Of a stretch of DNA of 64,000 nt, positions 12,701-27,700 are shown piece after piece. This DNA is from Thereva unica (lineage: Eukaryota > Arthropoda > Insecta > Diptera > Therevidae), in NCBI GenBank assembly GCA_949987705.1, contig OX465283.1, positions 52,490,953 to 52,554,952 on the forward strand. The letters are read 5' to 3'. How positions within the stretch are numbered: position 1 is the stretch's first letter; every line of letters begins with the position of its first letter. The notes under the pieces are model-generated. The model did no database searches, was not told the DNA's origin, and was given only the letters and a program-made list of their open reading frames with translations. A program made the translations under genes and the position numbers.

Positions 12701-15700
12701 TTTTCAGATTTTAAAAAATCTTAAATTCAACACTAAAAATATTTAGCACTCGTTTTTACCCTTTTAGTGAACACACGAGTCAGAGTTACTTGGCTCGCAC
12801 GCCGCAGCATTCGTCGAGTCACTCATTTGGCTGTCCGGCGGCGGCTAAACAATCGAGGGGCTACTATGTTTCTGACGTCTGCATAAAAATTTTGGTGTAA
12901 GATTTAGACATATCTTAAGACCCCTTTCACATAGGTCAATGGCAGGCTGTGCCTGAAATTTTTCGCCAAGTATCACCACACATCTCCCTGGCCTGGCAGC
13001 AGACTGAATGGGTTCTGTAATCCAAGAAAACTGGCAAAAGGATTTAAGGTACGATTCCGAACAAGGCGGCTGACTGCAAACCGCAAGCGACACTGCTGAT
13101 TTGTATGATCAAATCGCAAACAGCAGGGGACACTTAGTGATTTTATCATACAAATCAGTAGTGTCGCCACTCCGGTTTGTTGTCTGCCGCCTTGTTCGGA
13201 ATCGTACTTTTATGTGTTTGGGAATTTATCGCCAGTTTGTGCCTGAAGATCTGAACTTCTATTTAGTCTCAAGCCGTGAATTTACGGCGCGAATTCACGC
13301 TGCATTCAATCGAACCTCACATATACATTCGAATAACCATCTCCAATCCATGACACAGCACCCAAGCAACAGCAACATGCTTCGGCCACGAAATAGAAGT
13401 TAGATTGATTCGGTCGCCGAGGTCGGCGGCGTAGGCAACGCAGTAGTCTGCAAATTGTGTACGTTCATTAAAAGGCCGGGTATTCTATTCGTTTTTGACA
13501 GCTGCTATGAAAAGCGATTCGTCGGTCGCCCTTAACACGGTCGTATAGACAGGTCTGCGAACTCGTTGCTCAAACCTGTGACTGATACGCGTGTCGCTAC
13601 TGGAGCTTCTTGATTTAGACTGCAGATGGCGCATTTGTCTAAGTTCACGAAGAGCACGCGGTCGAAATTTGGTACTTCGACTACTGCGCCGCCAGTGATC
13701 CATTCAAGAACTTCTTCAAAGTCGAACGATATCAATCACACTTCACTCTATGGGATGGTATATGAAGTTCGCAGACCTGTCTATACGACCGTGGCCCTTA
13801 GCAAGCTTACAGCATTAAGTCACAAAAATATTAGCGCGGAGACGATGACGACGGCCGCCTGAGGGAGAATTTCCCATACATTTACTTTCTCCACGCTGCC
13901 TGCCTATTGTGTCAGCAAATATGGTGCTCCGTGTATTTTAAATGTTTTTCCAGTCACCAATCTATTTGTGCCTATAAAGTTTTCGTTGAAGCCATGAACA
14001 TTTTTGCACTTGAATTAACAACCTGCTATTCTCAACTATCGTCTTCGCCTTTGTGTCAGTAGGGAATCATGATATCACCTGCATGCCACGGCCTGTCAGG
14101 CGGATACCTGAAGTCCTCATCACTCAGTCTGAGTATTTTGTGGCCTTCAACGGGCCGTGCCTGTCGACCTGGCCTGCCAGCGGCCTGTACGTGAAAGTGG
14201 TTCTTTAGGGGAGAAACATATTTTACTTAATTCAATACAGTTTTATAGCAATTTTACACTGTTTATTGATGGGAAAAAATTACGTGATATTTGCCGAGAC
14301 CCCCTCTACCGCACGTGAGATTGGGTGAGATTCGTCTCGACCCCCTCCCCCCCCCCTAAAGGCCTCACGTAATTAATGGACGACCTCTAACTCTGGAAGT
14401 TAGAGTTAAGTTAGAACCTTGACTTTTACACTTTTATATACATAGGTGGGAGTATTCTACGTATACCCTATCATTTAGGATTACAAAAATACAAGGTGAT
14501 ATGTAAACCGCAACCAAAAAAAATTATTTATGCAATACACCCTGTATTGTCCGCATTTTTTTTGAGATCTTGTCACCGTTCGCCATGCCGCCCAAGAAAG
14601 AATAGACGACGAATTTCGGCGAAGGATGTAGAATCGGAATGGTCACATCCAGCATCACGATAATAAAAACTTAGCGAAAAGATTAGATCTCACAAGGAAC
14701 CTTTTCGGTTGATTGACCTAGATTAATTTGGTGTGAAGCCTTGTTGGCAAATTCCAACGCCAAGCAGTCGTACATAATAGAGCCCATCACGTTGGAGGCC
14801 CTATATTCCACGACGTAGAGGGGACTAAAAAAGAAAGAAGAAGCGGACGGTAGTAATCAATTCCAATTAAATTTAAGTGATGACCTCCCATTATTTTGCA
14901 GTGTTGGACACAAGCCTACACTTTCAATTTGTGTCCTTACTTTCCGATTTTTTCCCTTCAAATTAAATCATCCACTTTCATCCAGAGCTTCGTTTTTCGC
15001 ACTCTGCATTTCTCCAGTCTAATGTCATATATCCCTTATTATTCACATGTTAATAATTAAATTGGACATGACAACCCTTTACAAACAACAGCAGAAAACT
15101 TCTCTTAAGTACACATAATGTAATTTGGTTTCATTCAAGGATAATGTGTTTATGTATATCCTAATGTATGCAAGAAGTAAAAATGTTGTTTTATCTACAT
15201 ATTTACTCAGATTTACAATCTGCCCTACAGTATATCTACATTACCCAATTTCTCATACTAAAAATCCTCTTACCCCATACTGATTTTTTCCCTTTCTAAC
15301 TGTGCACAATATGTATGTAGTATATACACGGGTATTTTTCCCACAGCCCTTAGTTCACATATCAAGCTCATATGAAAAATTTATGCGCCAAGGATAAACA
15401 AACACGGAAATAAATTGAAAGGACTAAAAGTGTGCTTTTGTTATCTTGGAAGCTTATTTATGCTCTACATTAAGCTCCGAGAGAGAGTGTATCGTGCGCT
15501 TTCATATTTTTCCAGCTCTTTTTCATCTTTTTATTATTTTTTTTTTCTGTTATTTCATCTTTTCCTTCACTACTTTTCCTCTTTTATATTTTGTCATCTA
15601 TGTGAATCTTATATTATCCTGCAAGTTCGGAGCACGTATCCTTTCTAAGTTCTTGAAAAAATCCTTTTTTTTTCGGGGGTCGTACATTTTTTGTTTGCTC

Positions 15701-18700
15701 TTTTGGTTGATAATAGAGATATGTTTAGCTATTGGAAGGAGCACGGTTGGTGGGGATTGTTTAACGAACGTTCAGTGTTGAGAAATTTTAAGAAGGATAT
15801 TTGTCGATGGTACTTTATATGTGTTTCACGAACTAGAGAGAAATTGTGAAATCTTATTACAAAAGCAAGAAGCTAGACAATACTAATTTCTTCAATTCAA
15901 TGACAAATGAATTTGGCTAATAAGGATGTCGTCATCTAGCTAGTTGATGATTTTTAATGGGAACTGCTCACAAGTTTGTAATTCTTTCAATGATGTACAT
16001 ATGTAGTTGCTTTATCTGATTTTCATATCAGTGATAATGTTTAGCCATAATGGATGAAAAATAAGTTCTAGTTAGGCGACTTTCTATATTTTATTACCCA
16101 CTCACAAAACGAAATTTAGTACATCGAACACGATACGGCGTCCTCGATTATTATTCGTAAAGGCGATGGCCAAAAATAGGACAATTTAACTAGTTACGTA
16201 TACTACACAATATTCCTTTTCTGCGATAGAACTAAGCTTACCCTTGCTCCTTGATGCCCCATAAGTCATGGTGCAATGTCTATGTAATAATAAGCTGAGT
16301 TACGCCAGGACGGCGTGCAGCGGTGTGTTGTCCCTAGCCACCTTAACACTCGCTCATTTAAAATTCGAAAATATAAAACAAATAAAGACAACAAAAAATA
16401 TATGTAAGTATTAGGTGCTGTGTATGTCACCAAGCCCCGGAAACATAAGATATTTAAGTGACAGGCCCATAAGTAAGTTTCTACTACATTCCAGCACCCC
16501 ATCTCGGCCTAGCCAGCGTTACAGCCTATATCGGTCCAGTTGATTCACCTTGCTTTAGAGGAGGTATAACACTTCAGCAAGGCGTTTTTCGTTAGCCCAA
16601 ATGGTTATGATAATGGCATTGCCATCTTCAACAGAGGTTTACAACTTTAAGCATGAGAAGCCGAGTTACAAAAATTTTTGTTTTGTCGTTGGCTTAAAGA
16701 GTTATGACCTGTTTATAAATACACTCCCGTGATTTTCGCAAAAATTGAAACCCAAATAAGGCCCGATTTCACAGTGCTCGTTTGAGCTTTCACTCAGCCT
16801 TGGGCTTTCACTCAACTTATTTTACTCTTTCACAGTTGAACTTGATTCAAAATTGACTTGAACTGAGGGACTAAATTTGGTAACTTAAGCCAAAGCTCAG
16901 AATATAAGTGAGAGAAATGTTATACACTTTTGAAAAGTCACGGTGAACTTTTGTCTATTTATTGATTGTCATTTTTCATGTAATTTTTTTTTAATTTTTC
17001 AATTGTGAAAAGAAGAAGCATTGTACTACAAAGTGTGCCCTAAAGAGTGCGCAAAAAGGCTGCTGTGTGTAATATGGGGTTCACACTGACGGCCAAAACA
17101 TGTTCAAATTTCGACGCAAAACAGGGTAAAACATGTGTTTTACCCATGGTATAGAATTTTTCAAACTCCGTGACACAAAAAATTCGAGCAGTTCTGCGCA
17201 CCTCGTTGCCAAATTTTATAAATAATGTTCTATCATTTCTCCTCTTTTTAGTTAAAACGGCAACAAACACTGAAAAAACTCAACAAAATAATTTGGGAAG
17301 GGATGCGTGCATGCCGAATGAATAAAGTTAATTTATCTTTCTATGTGTTGAGCAGAGCTTTTAAATACATGTAAAGCCCCTGCTCAAGAAAGGCAGTTTA
17401 TTCCACCTAATAAGCATAATTTTACTTTAATTATGCGAAATATTTCTCATTTCTAAATTTAAAATAATTTAAAAAAAATGCTGAAAAAAATTCCTTTGAA
17501 TAAATGAGCGTTTTCATTCATAAACCGACAGTTCCCCGCAGTCGCAAGCAACACAACCTCCCCGGGCAGAAGCGCGTATGCGACTGGCAGGAAATGTCAA
17601 CAATCTAGTAATCAAAGTGATAAAAACACAAATTTCGTAGTTTTTAGTAGAAATTACTACAAATTATTTCTGTAGCATATGTGTAAAATATAATAACCTT
17701 TAAATAAAAAAATATATAAAAACGGGTGTTTTTCAGTCATAATTTGTAAATTTTTTAAATAATCATTGAAGTCCCAGAAAAATACACCTCCCTTTAGCAA
17801 TACGCAGTCGCAACTGATTACATCGCAGCAAGTGATTTGATAGGAGGAGTTAACTGAAGCTTTTGTCTGAGCTTTTAAACATTTTTAAGAGCTTAGCTGG
17901 GGAACATGCGCGGGATGTCACGAGGTTTGAAAACAACTATACAATAATGCAAGAAAGGCTCGTGAGGAAAAGCTTTATTTCCACCTTGAAAAGCATTTAC
18001 CATTTTTACTTTAGAAATGATCTGACTGATTTCACAACAAAGCTTTTTTCCCTTGTGACTAAGATGTGAGTAACGTCACGGGACTCTTATAAGCTTATCT
18101 TGTAGTTATTGTGTGTAATTATATTTCATATAGAGCGAGATTTTTTAAACAAGTTGGCTTTGACGTCTTTTAAAATAAAACACGTACATAACACTTGAGC
18201 ACTTGATAATGCTGAATTCTCGCTCACCTGTGGTAGCCATGTCATTTTTGAATTTTTGATAGTTGAAGTTTTAGTATTTGAAGTGATTTATTATGTTTGC
18301 AGGTTTTTACCAATTTTTAACATTTATTTTATTTCGTTTTAAAAAATACTTCCAAGTAAATGAAGCTATTTGACACTTGAAAGCATTTTAAAACACGCCG
18401 AGTCCAGTATAAAAGCTTTTGAGCTTTTCAAAACGACTGGTTAATAAAACATGTTTTGGGTGTCAGTGTAAACCCCCTATAACTCCAAATATTGAGAGAT
18501 TATTTCTTTGCCGCTCTAATGGTAGCAACAGCAGTTCATGCAATGGCCAATAGTAAAAGAGTTGGAAAAGATGGCATCCCATTGGCAAAAAACTACTTTT
18601 GAAGATATGTTTTTCGACACTAAAAGCACTATGACCCGTGCAATATTAGCCCCTCGTAAAAAATAATAATAACAAAGTAAAGATAATCGTGTATTCTATA

Positions 18701-21700
18701 ATATTGTTAGGAAGAATTGGAATTTAACCATTAACGAAATATAGTGCAAAGAAAATGATATATGAAGTTTGGAGCAGTTTGACTCCGTACATACAAAAAA
18801 TATTTTTTTAAACAAAAAAGGTTAATCACTTATTTATCTACAAAAAAAAAATTATATACATTTTTGTCGAAAAATGCATAGTTTCTGAGATATAGAATTA
18901 AACGCGCTTCTTTCACTGTAAGTTTAGCATAAGCGTAGAGATGACGTCATTTTGAAATGAAGCTTATAAAAATAGCAGAGTTCTCTACATCTACAATGTA
19001 AAATTATTATTATTAATTAACTTTATAGTAATAAACAGCCAAATTTTTTTCAAAATCCTTTCAAATAAATAATACAAACTAGAAAAATCATCAATAGCCC
19101 GGCTCTCGTTCGATATGGAAGACAAGCACCTTTGGAAGTGGTTAGTATTTAGTTGGGGGACGGTTTCGGTAAAGAAATTGCAAAAGATGAACAAAATAAA
19201 AGCTTTTCGATACCGGATCTCATATCCACCCATGAATATTTCTTTTTTAAAAAGCTTTTTTTAATTCTCCTAGAACACTTTTGAGGAGCATAAAAACGTA
19301 TGCCCCCCTGCAATGATATGCAATGTTAACAAGTATATGGAAATGGTATGTAGGGTAAACGGAGCGCTGCAAACTTTTTAAGGAGTGCTCAAACATGGCT
19401 ATTGGAGCACTACATTTACCGCTGGGTTAATCAGTATCGGTATTGTCATGCCGGATCTATACTGGTTGACTGCTATGTTTCCTCGCCTATTCTTACATTT
19501 GCTCATTAGTAGTGCAGATGCTCCCTAAAGCTTAGCAAGCTTTTTTAATTGGCGAACGCTTGCCAAGCCTTGGCAAAAGAATTTTGTTGAGATTCGAGGT
19601 GCGCAGAACTGTGAACTATTCAATTTTTTGTGTCACGGAGTTTGAAAATACACTAATTCATCTGACTCGTAATCCTACTTCTATCCTCTAATCTCAGTCT
19701 TAACTCTGTCAGTACGACTGTAACAGCATAATGGCGCGATAAAATATTGGGCGCCACTTATGCGAGGTATTACCCCCTTAGCCATAAGCCCGGAAAAGCA
19801 TGACCAAGGAGCCAATACCATACATAAGAAAGGAAACAAAATTCCGGAACTCCTACGCCGGCCACACGGAGTTATCTAGCTCGCCGGAGGGGTCGTGGGG
19901 TGTGTGGCCGGGGTTTACCGCGGTTGGTTCACCACTTACCTGTGTCTGTGCAACTTAGAATTCCACCTCCATCATTCTCCGGACATCGCCTGAGCCTCGT
20001 CAAACCCTGAAAAGGAATGACCCCCCCGCCTCAACCATTCCACAACAAAATTTAACACATGACCATTCTATTATTTATAATCATTTAATAATCCGAATAT
20101 GTAATCATCAAAACAAACCATACAATAACGCAAATCTCACAAGACAATAATTACAGGTCCTTGTCAGATATGATATCAAATTAAACGCTCTATTTCAACA
20201 AAATGAATATCTCCTTACCATAGGTACATACATCTGAACACTAAAGTAAAAGAAAACGCGCAGTAATGGTACCAGTACTCTTCGCTTTTTACAACCAATA
20301 TCACAAAAACACAAGTTTACTTACAGGGAGAACAATTGCCCAGAAAACAACAAAAGATAGAAAAAAAATATCACCAACAAGGAGCCAAATAAATTCATAA
20401 ATAGTTATAAATAAGATTATAAAGTTAATATTAACTACAATTAAAAGTATTAATTTAGTAATAAATTAAAGCATAGAAATTTTTGTCATTTTATTTTTGG
20501 TATATGTTTGTGTGTTTTTTCTTCTCTATCTGTGTATTGCACCGTCAACAAAAACTGAAGTCAAAAACAAAAATACCAATATTGTATCTATTTATCTTTT
20601 TCTTTTTTTTTTTTTTTCTTTCAAAAAAATCTCTTCCGATAATAACTTTTGAATGACAAATTTCATATATCTACCAATTCAACCATAACACTCATGTCTA
20701 ATTTCCAAATTCCCTATCTAAATACATTTCTGTCTAGTAAAAGGATACCGAAAATAGCAGCAATAGAAACGAATATTAAACAACAGTTGCACCATTACCT
20801 TTCCACCGCCGCGCTCCTCTCCTGTTTTCCGTCTTAATAATCTTCGTATCATTTAGTTCAACGTGAGCATCTTCACTGCCATATTTACTATTACTTACTA
20901 AAGCATTTCGTTTGAAAACAAGAATATTCTTCGACGATTCTGATGACCACCCATAGACCTCGCAAGATCTGTTCTTCTGATCCAGCTGGTGTGGATGCAC
21001 TATAGGTATTGGCTTAATTACCTGACTATCGAACGGTATATCAATTGGTATTAATGGAATATACAGTTCCTCCTTTATACTAGTGTCTGCTATTGGCCAA
21101 AATTTCGACTTAAATTTGTGATTTCCAAGGCAAAATCTTTTCACAGCATGTGTTTTGTCACCATCCTCTGATATTCCAGCAAAACTCGGCAAGGATTCTT
21201 GTATAACCGCTTAGCGTAATTGTATCTTTCCAGGCATCCTAGCGATGTTGCTACATTCATTCTGTCTATCATTGCACCAACGCATTCTTGTTTATTGTCA
21301 AATTCAATTGTTACAACAAATTTTTTTTTTTAGGTAGTTTTACATTATAAAGTTTCGAATTTGTTACATTATTTTTAGCAGATCCAATTTTTTCCTTTTT
21401 TATTTAATTTTCAATTTTTCCGAACAAAAAAATTTTTTGCAGTAAATTTCTGCATACGTCAAAATTCGAACTCCATTTCCTCTTTTTCTTTTCTCCCCGC
21501 CTACCTTTTTGTTCCGAACAACTTTTACATTTTCTTCTCCACAGTAATTTTTAGTCAAGTAGATATTTAGGGATTTCCGTGCAAAACTGACCGTTACACG
21601 ACTGCCAGTAAAATCACGTGATTTGGCAACAGCAGTAAAGCATGTTCACGAAATTGTGGATACGCTTAAAAACGAAGTATCATTCGGTGAAAATTTTAGA

Positions 21701-24700
21701 GCAGCGTAAAAATTCGCGAAAAACGAGGCGAGACTCACATTGAATCGTTCTAATTATCAAACAGACTCTGTTGAAGCGTACTTTTCGTTCGGTTTTTTTC
21801 CTTTCCGCTGATACTGGGGTTTTGAAAATTTTAGATTTTTGTGACTCGAGCAGATTTCTACCCAAAAACTATCTTTTTACAGTTTTGGCGACTCTTCTGG
21901 TTCCAACGGCTCATCTGCAGAGATCATTTTCGACACTGAACAGAATCAAAACTTATGTACATGCGAAACTCAACGGTTAATGAGATTCTCAGTGCACTCA
22001 CCGTAATGTCAATCTATGGGCCCTTAAGTGCTGATCTGAATGAGGTTCTCGGCAGCAAAGAAATCTCGAAAATTGAAATATCTTTTTTACTCTGATCAAC
22101 GTCATTTGATTGACAATAAGCATGTATGTGCATAATTGACACTTGAAAATACACGGACGAAGTAATATATCGAAGGGTCGGATACTTCTAACCGCAGATC
22201 GGGTGAAGGGCATTGTGGATCTCGCACCTCCAAGTTCACCCCTAACTGCATTGAAATGGTGGTATCAATAAATGAGTACTTATGATACCCAATCAATCGC
22301 TCACGTGTCACGAAAGCTAAAGGATAACCTTGACCTATTGGCATTTCTTAAAGTAAAAGATTCGACTGCTGAAGTCACACTACTAAAGCATCCACATGAT
22401 GATACCAAATACAGTCGTATTGGCGTTTTATTCTAAAATTTGTTATAAGCGGAATAAAAATATTCTGCACTCAATTGTGAGTTGCTCGTCATTTATACGA
22501 TGATTAAACATTTCCGCTATTTTGTCGAAGGACGAAATTTTGTGGTCGACATCGACCACTAAACTCTAATACGTCCACCTCATACAAATACCTAACGATC
22601 CCCTAATCAGACCCGACATCTGGATCTAGTTTCCCAGCTTACTCCGGACATTCGACATACATATGTACATAATTTTTGTATTCAGTATGTTATTCTTAAT
22701 CATTGCTATAATTCTTATCTTAAACTGAGCTGTGGTTGCTGAGTTACTGAACCGGCAAAAGTGGTTTTGTGCACAATTCTGTATCTAAAAAAAAACTTTG
22801 AGGGCGATGTTCTCGAAACGCATACTTTGCACTTAAGCACTTCTGGCTGTGTACTGCAGATATGCCGAGTAACCAAAATTTGGTGGCAGACTATTTTTTT
22901 CGTTTGATAGCGACCAACAACGTTGACTCCGTCACCTTCGGCTCGCCTACATTAGCTCAGCTGCAGAGAAGTGACAAAGAGTTACCAACGCTCCAGTTCT
23001 CATGCCAGTACAATTTACGGCTCACCAGGACTTTTTTGGAAATTGTACGGGCACACCGCCCAGTTGAAGCATTCGGTAACCAATTTTCAATGTACACTGT
23101 GAGTATGTAGTAAATTCAGTTTTACATGTGGAAGTTTGACCCGTCTATGTTGCCTCATTGGGCGCCCCTTTTAAAAGAGGGTCTTAAGAATTAGAAGTAT
23201 CTATATAGTGTACACAAGCAAACTCCCGCATTTTATCAAAATCTACCACCATTTCTTGCATTTTTCTCTCCACTATATTTTTAATTGGAAATATCAATAG
23301 CCGCGTTCCATTGGGAGATTTTTTCTACTCCCGAGTACATGGCCAATGGAACGCGATTTTTGACATAAGAAGTAAACAAGGGTATAATAAAACAATTTAT
23401 TTTATCCTACCGTATTATATCTATCAATATTATCCACTTTATAATTTTTTAAATTCCACTGTTATTTATTTTATTCACTTTAAACTGTTACTTGTTTTGT
23501 TTACTTTAAAAATGCACCTTATAATAATTAATCTGACAGTTTATTTTACTGAAAAAACAAAAAGCCATCTACTTTTAAGTAGCTAAAGCTTGAAAACCTG
23601 GCGGAAATTTTATGCGTTTCTACTAAGAGTGAAATCCCCCAAAACAAGAGCAGGGGTAGTTGGAGGTCCTCGGGTGTACTCCGGAGTAGCAAATATCGCC
23701 CAATGGAACGCACGTAATGCCGTCGCATAATTTTACTCCCCCGGCTTCCATCGATTACTACTGCGACGGTATGCTGCCTTATGTAAAGCCGGTTATGTTG
23801 GCTCGATATCGTACTATAGAACGAGACCCGTGGCTAGCACAAAACGTAAATCTATCTGTGTGCTCTAGTCTTAAACATAGAAAACGACTTTTTTAATCGA
23901 AAGCCCCGAAATTTATCCACAGAGATGAAACTAGCGAAACAGCGCCCAGAAATATGAAAAGATACTTTCGTTAAGTCACTACTACACCATAGCTTTTTTC
24001 GATGTCATTACTTTATATATGTAGGTAAATTACGCAATATTGTGCAATAGTTCTAAATAATGGCCCTAGAGTGATTCCTGATTATTATTATAAATGGAAA
24101 AAATACAAATCATTTCAATTCCTCCAATGTTTCATAAGAGTGCTACCAAAAAAGATTCAAAACCCTGCCTTAATTTACCCAGAAACACAAAATGATATTT
24201 CAGATTGAGTTACTCCTGTCACCAGTAAAGCAGTCCTTCAGATCCTTGTTATATCTCCTCAAAGCCAAAGTACTTAGTTTAGAAAAGCACGCTTTAAAAA
24301 TATCATTTTGCAAAAAGAACCTTCATCGTAAGAAATGCACAAAGCCCTTTTTTGCCCGTGTCCCACTTAAGCGAAAATTGTTGAAATTTAACAAACCAAA
24401 GGCAGGCCCAAATCCCAGTTTCAAACGAAAATATCCTTGTCATTTCTAACTACTTTCAAATTGAAAGCATTCAACTGAAACTAGATCGCGAACATGATGC
24501 AAGTCTTATATCACCACACCATTGCCATGCTGAGAGTGATTTTTAAAGGTTTTCAAATAGAAGCACAAAGCGCTCTCTGTCGAGCAAGGATAACAAGCAA
24601 GCAGTGTCCTTCAATTTCCACTCTCTAATTTGCTGATGAATTTCTCTTAAAGGCTTCTCCCAATGTAAGCCTGAAAAGCGCGTGAGGATAATGTAAAAAA

Positions 24701-27700
24701 ATTTCAATTAAGACCAGACCAAGCATCCCCCTAGCTAGCTAAATCTGCGTCAGCTCACGCGGAAATGAACTATTATTACAGCATGAAAGCCCTGTAGCAT
24801 AGAGAGTATCTTTTGAGGGATGAAAGCCCCCTCTTGGGGCTTGTAAAATTCTGCATAGCCATGTACCTCTGCATATACAGCACTGCTGTACGCTCTCGCT
24901 GCTGGAGTCCTTGCCTAGTATAAATAGTAAAAGGCCGTGCAGTCGTTGTTGTAATTTTGCTGACTATAAGCGATCTTTTCTGAAGGAACGTAGTACACCC
25001 ATTAAGGACTGGCCAAGTTCCTGCTGCCTTACGTGCAGTGCAGAGGGTCTCTGTATAGCATGCGGCCTGGGAAGACACCACAAGCCCATTTTGTATCCAC
25101 TATGTCCTTCCTTATGACTTCTGGGCTGTCCTACTTCTAATGGAAAAATATTACATGTGATGATTGCAATCGTTGTCCTTGTATACTTTGGTGGCTAGTC
25201 CTTGCGAGCCTTGGCTTTTGGCCCCCACCATTCCTGAATTATATGCTCTTGTTGTCACGAAAATTACGAGGTGAAATTTGGGGCAATAAAGTGTAAATTC
25301 TCATTACAGTGGGAATCGTTGGATTTTTCCCAATTTTATTGTATTTGACAGACAGAATGGGTTGAGAAAAGTCATTACGGAAAGCTCTTAAGACGATTTC
25401 GGATATATTTGTAGGTGATGGATAAAAGCCCTTGGAGGATTTTATAAAGGAGCCCTGGTGGGATTAAGATTTAGATTACATTATTGATTTTTTGTTGTGA
25501 ATATATGATGTTAAATGAAATTTTTTTCGGGGCGAAAGTCATGGTAAAATTGGCAGGAATAACATCCAATATCAATATTGGTGTATTTTTAAAATGGAAT
25601 AAATGGAAGCAACCCTTTAAATTTTTAATATTTCGTGAAATATTGTCCCAATAATATTCTTAGAATTTCTGACCAAGAGTTTTTTCAGCTGTTGTGGTAA
25701 GGCATCTTTCATTTCCTGGAATTTTTAGCCATTCCTGATATTAATAAAAATAGATCCAACCCACAACAAAATTTCGAGAAATTCTGTATATGTACTCTCG
25801 ACAGCCTACAGCCAATTTACCGATGTTTAATTTTAGAAGTGGTCCACAAGCTACAAACGATAAAACTTAATATAGAAGCCTTGTTGGTTATGCAAATAAG
25901 TTGCACTGTGCACAAGCCCTTCAATATCAATAGGCTAGTCGGCGAGGCATTTTTATGGTAATTTTGGCCCATAGGTGAGATTATTATTGGAATCGGTTCG
26001 CTTTAGGGTGTAGTTTAACGCCCTAACTTTGCCCAAAATTTGGTTGACGACGGTTGCGACGAATAATAAGCCCTCACGAATTTTGTGAAAAAAAAAAATT
26101 AACTGGTCTCCTGCGTGTGGTAGGGCAAAAATTAAAAAAAAATAGCAGCTTTTTAGTTATGCAAGGACGTATTCTCTAAAGTAAAAATATAACAACATAT
26201 TTGTTTATTTATGTCGCGTATAAAAAGGTAGTTGCGTGGAAAACCTCATAAAATCGATCAAAATTGCGATTTTTCAAAAATTCCAGCGGGATTTCATTTT
26301 CAATTGTTTCTTAAGTTTTCTAAATGATTTTCCCAATTATAAACTGATCTTGCAAAAAATGACAGCAATGTCAAAAAAAAAGTAGATCGTTAATTACTCA
26401 AAAAGTAATGGACCGATCTTGTTGAAATTTTTTGTACATTACCGGGACTACATAAACACCATCTGTGAGAATTTTCAGCCCTCTATGTGCAGTTGCTTTC
26501 GAGTAAACAAATAGTGAAAGTAACGTAATTTGAAAACTTTGGAAGCTGTTTGCAAGATCACACTTGCACGTAGCGACTTCTAACAGGGCTCATTTTCAAG
26601 CATATGTTATACTAAAAGCTAGCAGGAACGGAGATATTGAAAGAAATATAAAAAAAGTGCCTATTTTATTCACAATAAGTTAATTAAAAAGTTATGCGGT
26701 CAACCAAATTTTGGGCAAACTTAGGGCGTTAAACTACACCCTAAAGCGAACCGATTCCAATAATAATCTCGCCTATGGGCCGAAAATGCACTTTTTGTCA
26801 TTTTTTCCTTCTCGCCGACTAGCCTACAACATTTAAATTGACATAACTTTCCAGAATTCGGTAATATTTTCACCCATTCATTCTTATGTGACACAATTTC
26901 AGTTGGCCAACCTGTCTAGATTATTAAATTGAAGTAATTTAATCGATTTCTGTAAAATATAAATTTTGTATCGCAACATATTATTTTTATTATTATTTTC
27001 CTTCATCATCTCTGTGTGGAAAATTCTACATCCGACTCTGTTTTGAGCCAATCTTTTAACGCCCCCATATACCAGCGATCCATCCATACTCCTCCGTGGC
27101 TCCGAGCCACGCTAAAACCTCACCGTGTATGGGGAAACCAAATAAACTCCTGGCCTAGAGCTATTGGATATACATGTGGATCATTCCTCATTTAAAAATA
27201 ATTTTGCAATTCTCCACCTCCCTTGAAAAATGATTTAAGTTTTTAAACAGTTTTTAAACTTGGATAATTTTAACAGCCACCCCCCTCCACCCTCCTCCCT
27301 TTTTTTCTTACTGAAAATTTATCAATTTTTTTAAAAATTAAGGTCTTTTAAAAAAAAATGTTTGCTTAGCTTTATTTTCCGCGCTCAACATTGTATTTAT
27401 TCTTGTCCAGAATGACGAATACTACAAGCTAATTTCAAGGTAACCGGAGGGGTCAGCCCTAAACTGAACAATTACCAAAACTTTTTCCGGTATTTTAAAA
27501 ATCTAACGGATTTCGGCTAAAGGTAATCCTTAATTCGAGTTATTGAAAATGTTCTCTGATATTTCGGAGAATTGGTTGGCAATCTATTTTTCATGTTTCA
27601 TTCTAAAAAATATAATCGAAGACAGTATTTTTACACGACTGCCTCAAAAAAGAGGAGTGTAATGTGGTCAGGTTTCTAGTGTGCATCTACGTTTCCTTGT

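Larger units (their letters stand above)
12626..14387. mobile_element. Long inverted-end DNA element, family G, copy 1 (with two nested MITEs)
   Basis: The left end aagGGGTCGCCCATAAATTA and the right end, complement GAGGTCGTCCATTAATTACG, are related inverted termini. The interior matches copies at 42642-43744 (inverted) and 62169-63514 (same direction): for example GCCGCAGCATTCGTCGAGTC near 12803, and the 13990-14200 block with CACGGCCTGTCAGGCGGATA. Two nested elements (13049-13207 and 13536-13793) are absent from the other copies at those places. No transposase-like frame is conserved among copies, so the family is non-autonomous and its superfamily is unassigned. Confidence 0.75.

Noticed and set aside
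15415..15781. Overlapping plus frames of 77 and 111 codons
   Set aside because: They are Phe/Ser/Tyr-rich translations of a pyrimidine-rich low-complexity tract with no domain.
19680..20040. LTR of a BEL or Gypsy element
   Set aside because: It is GC-richer with LTR-like phrases, but no TG...CA ends, primer-binding site or second LTR could be found.
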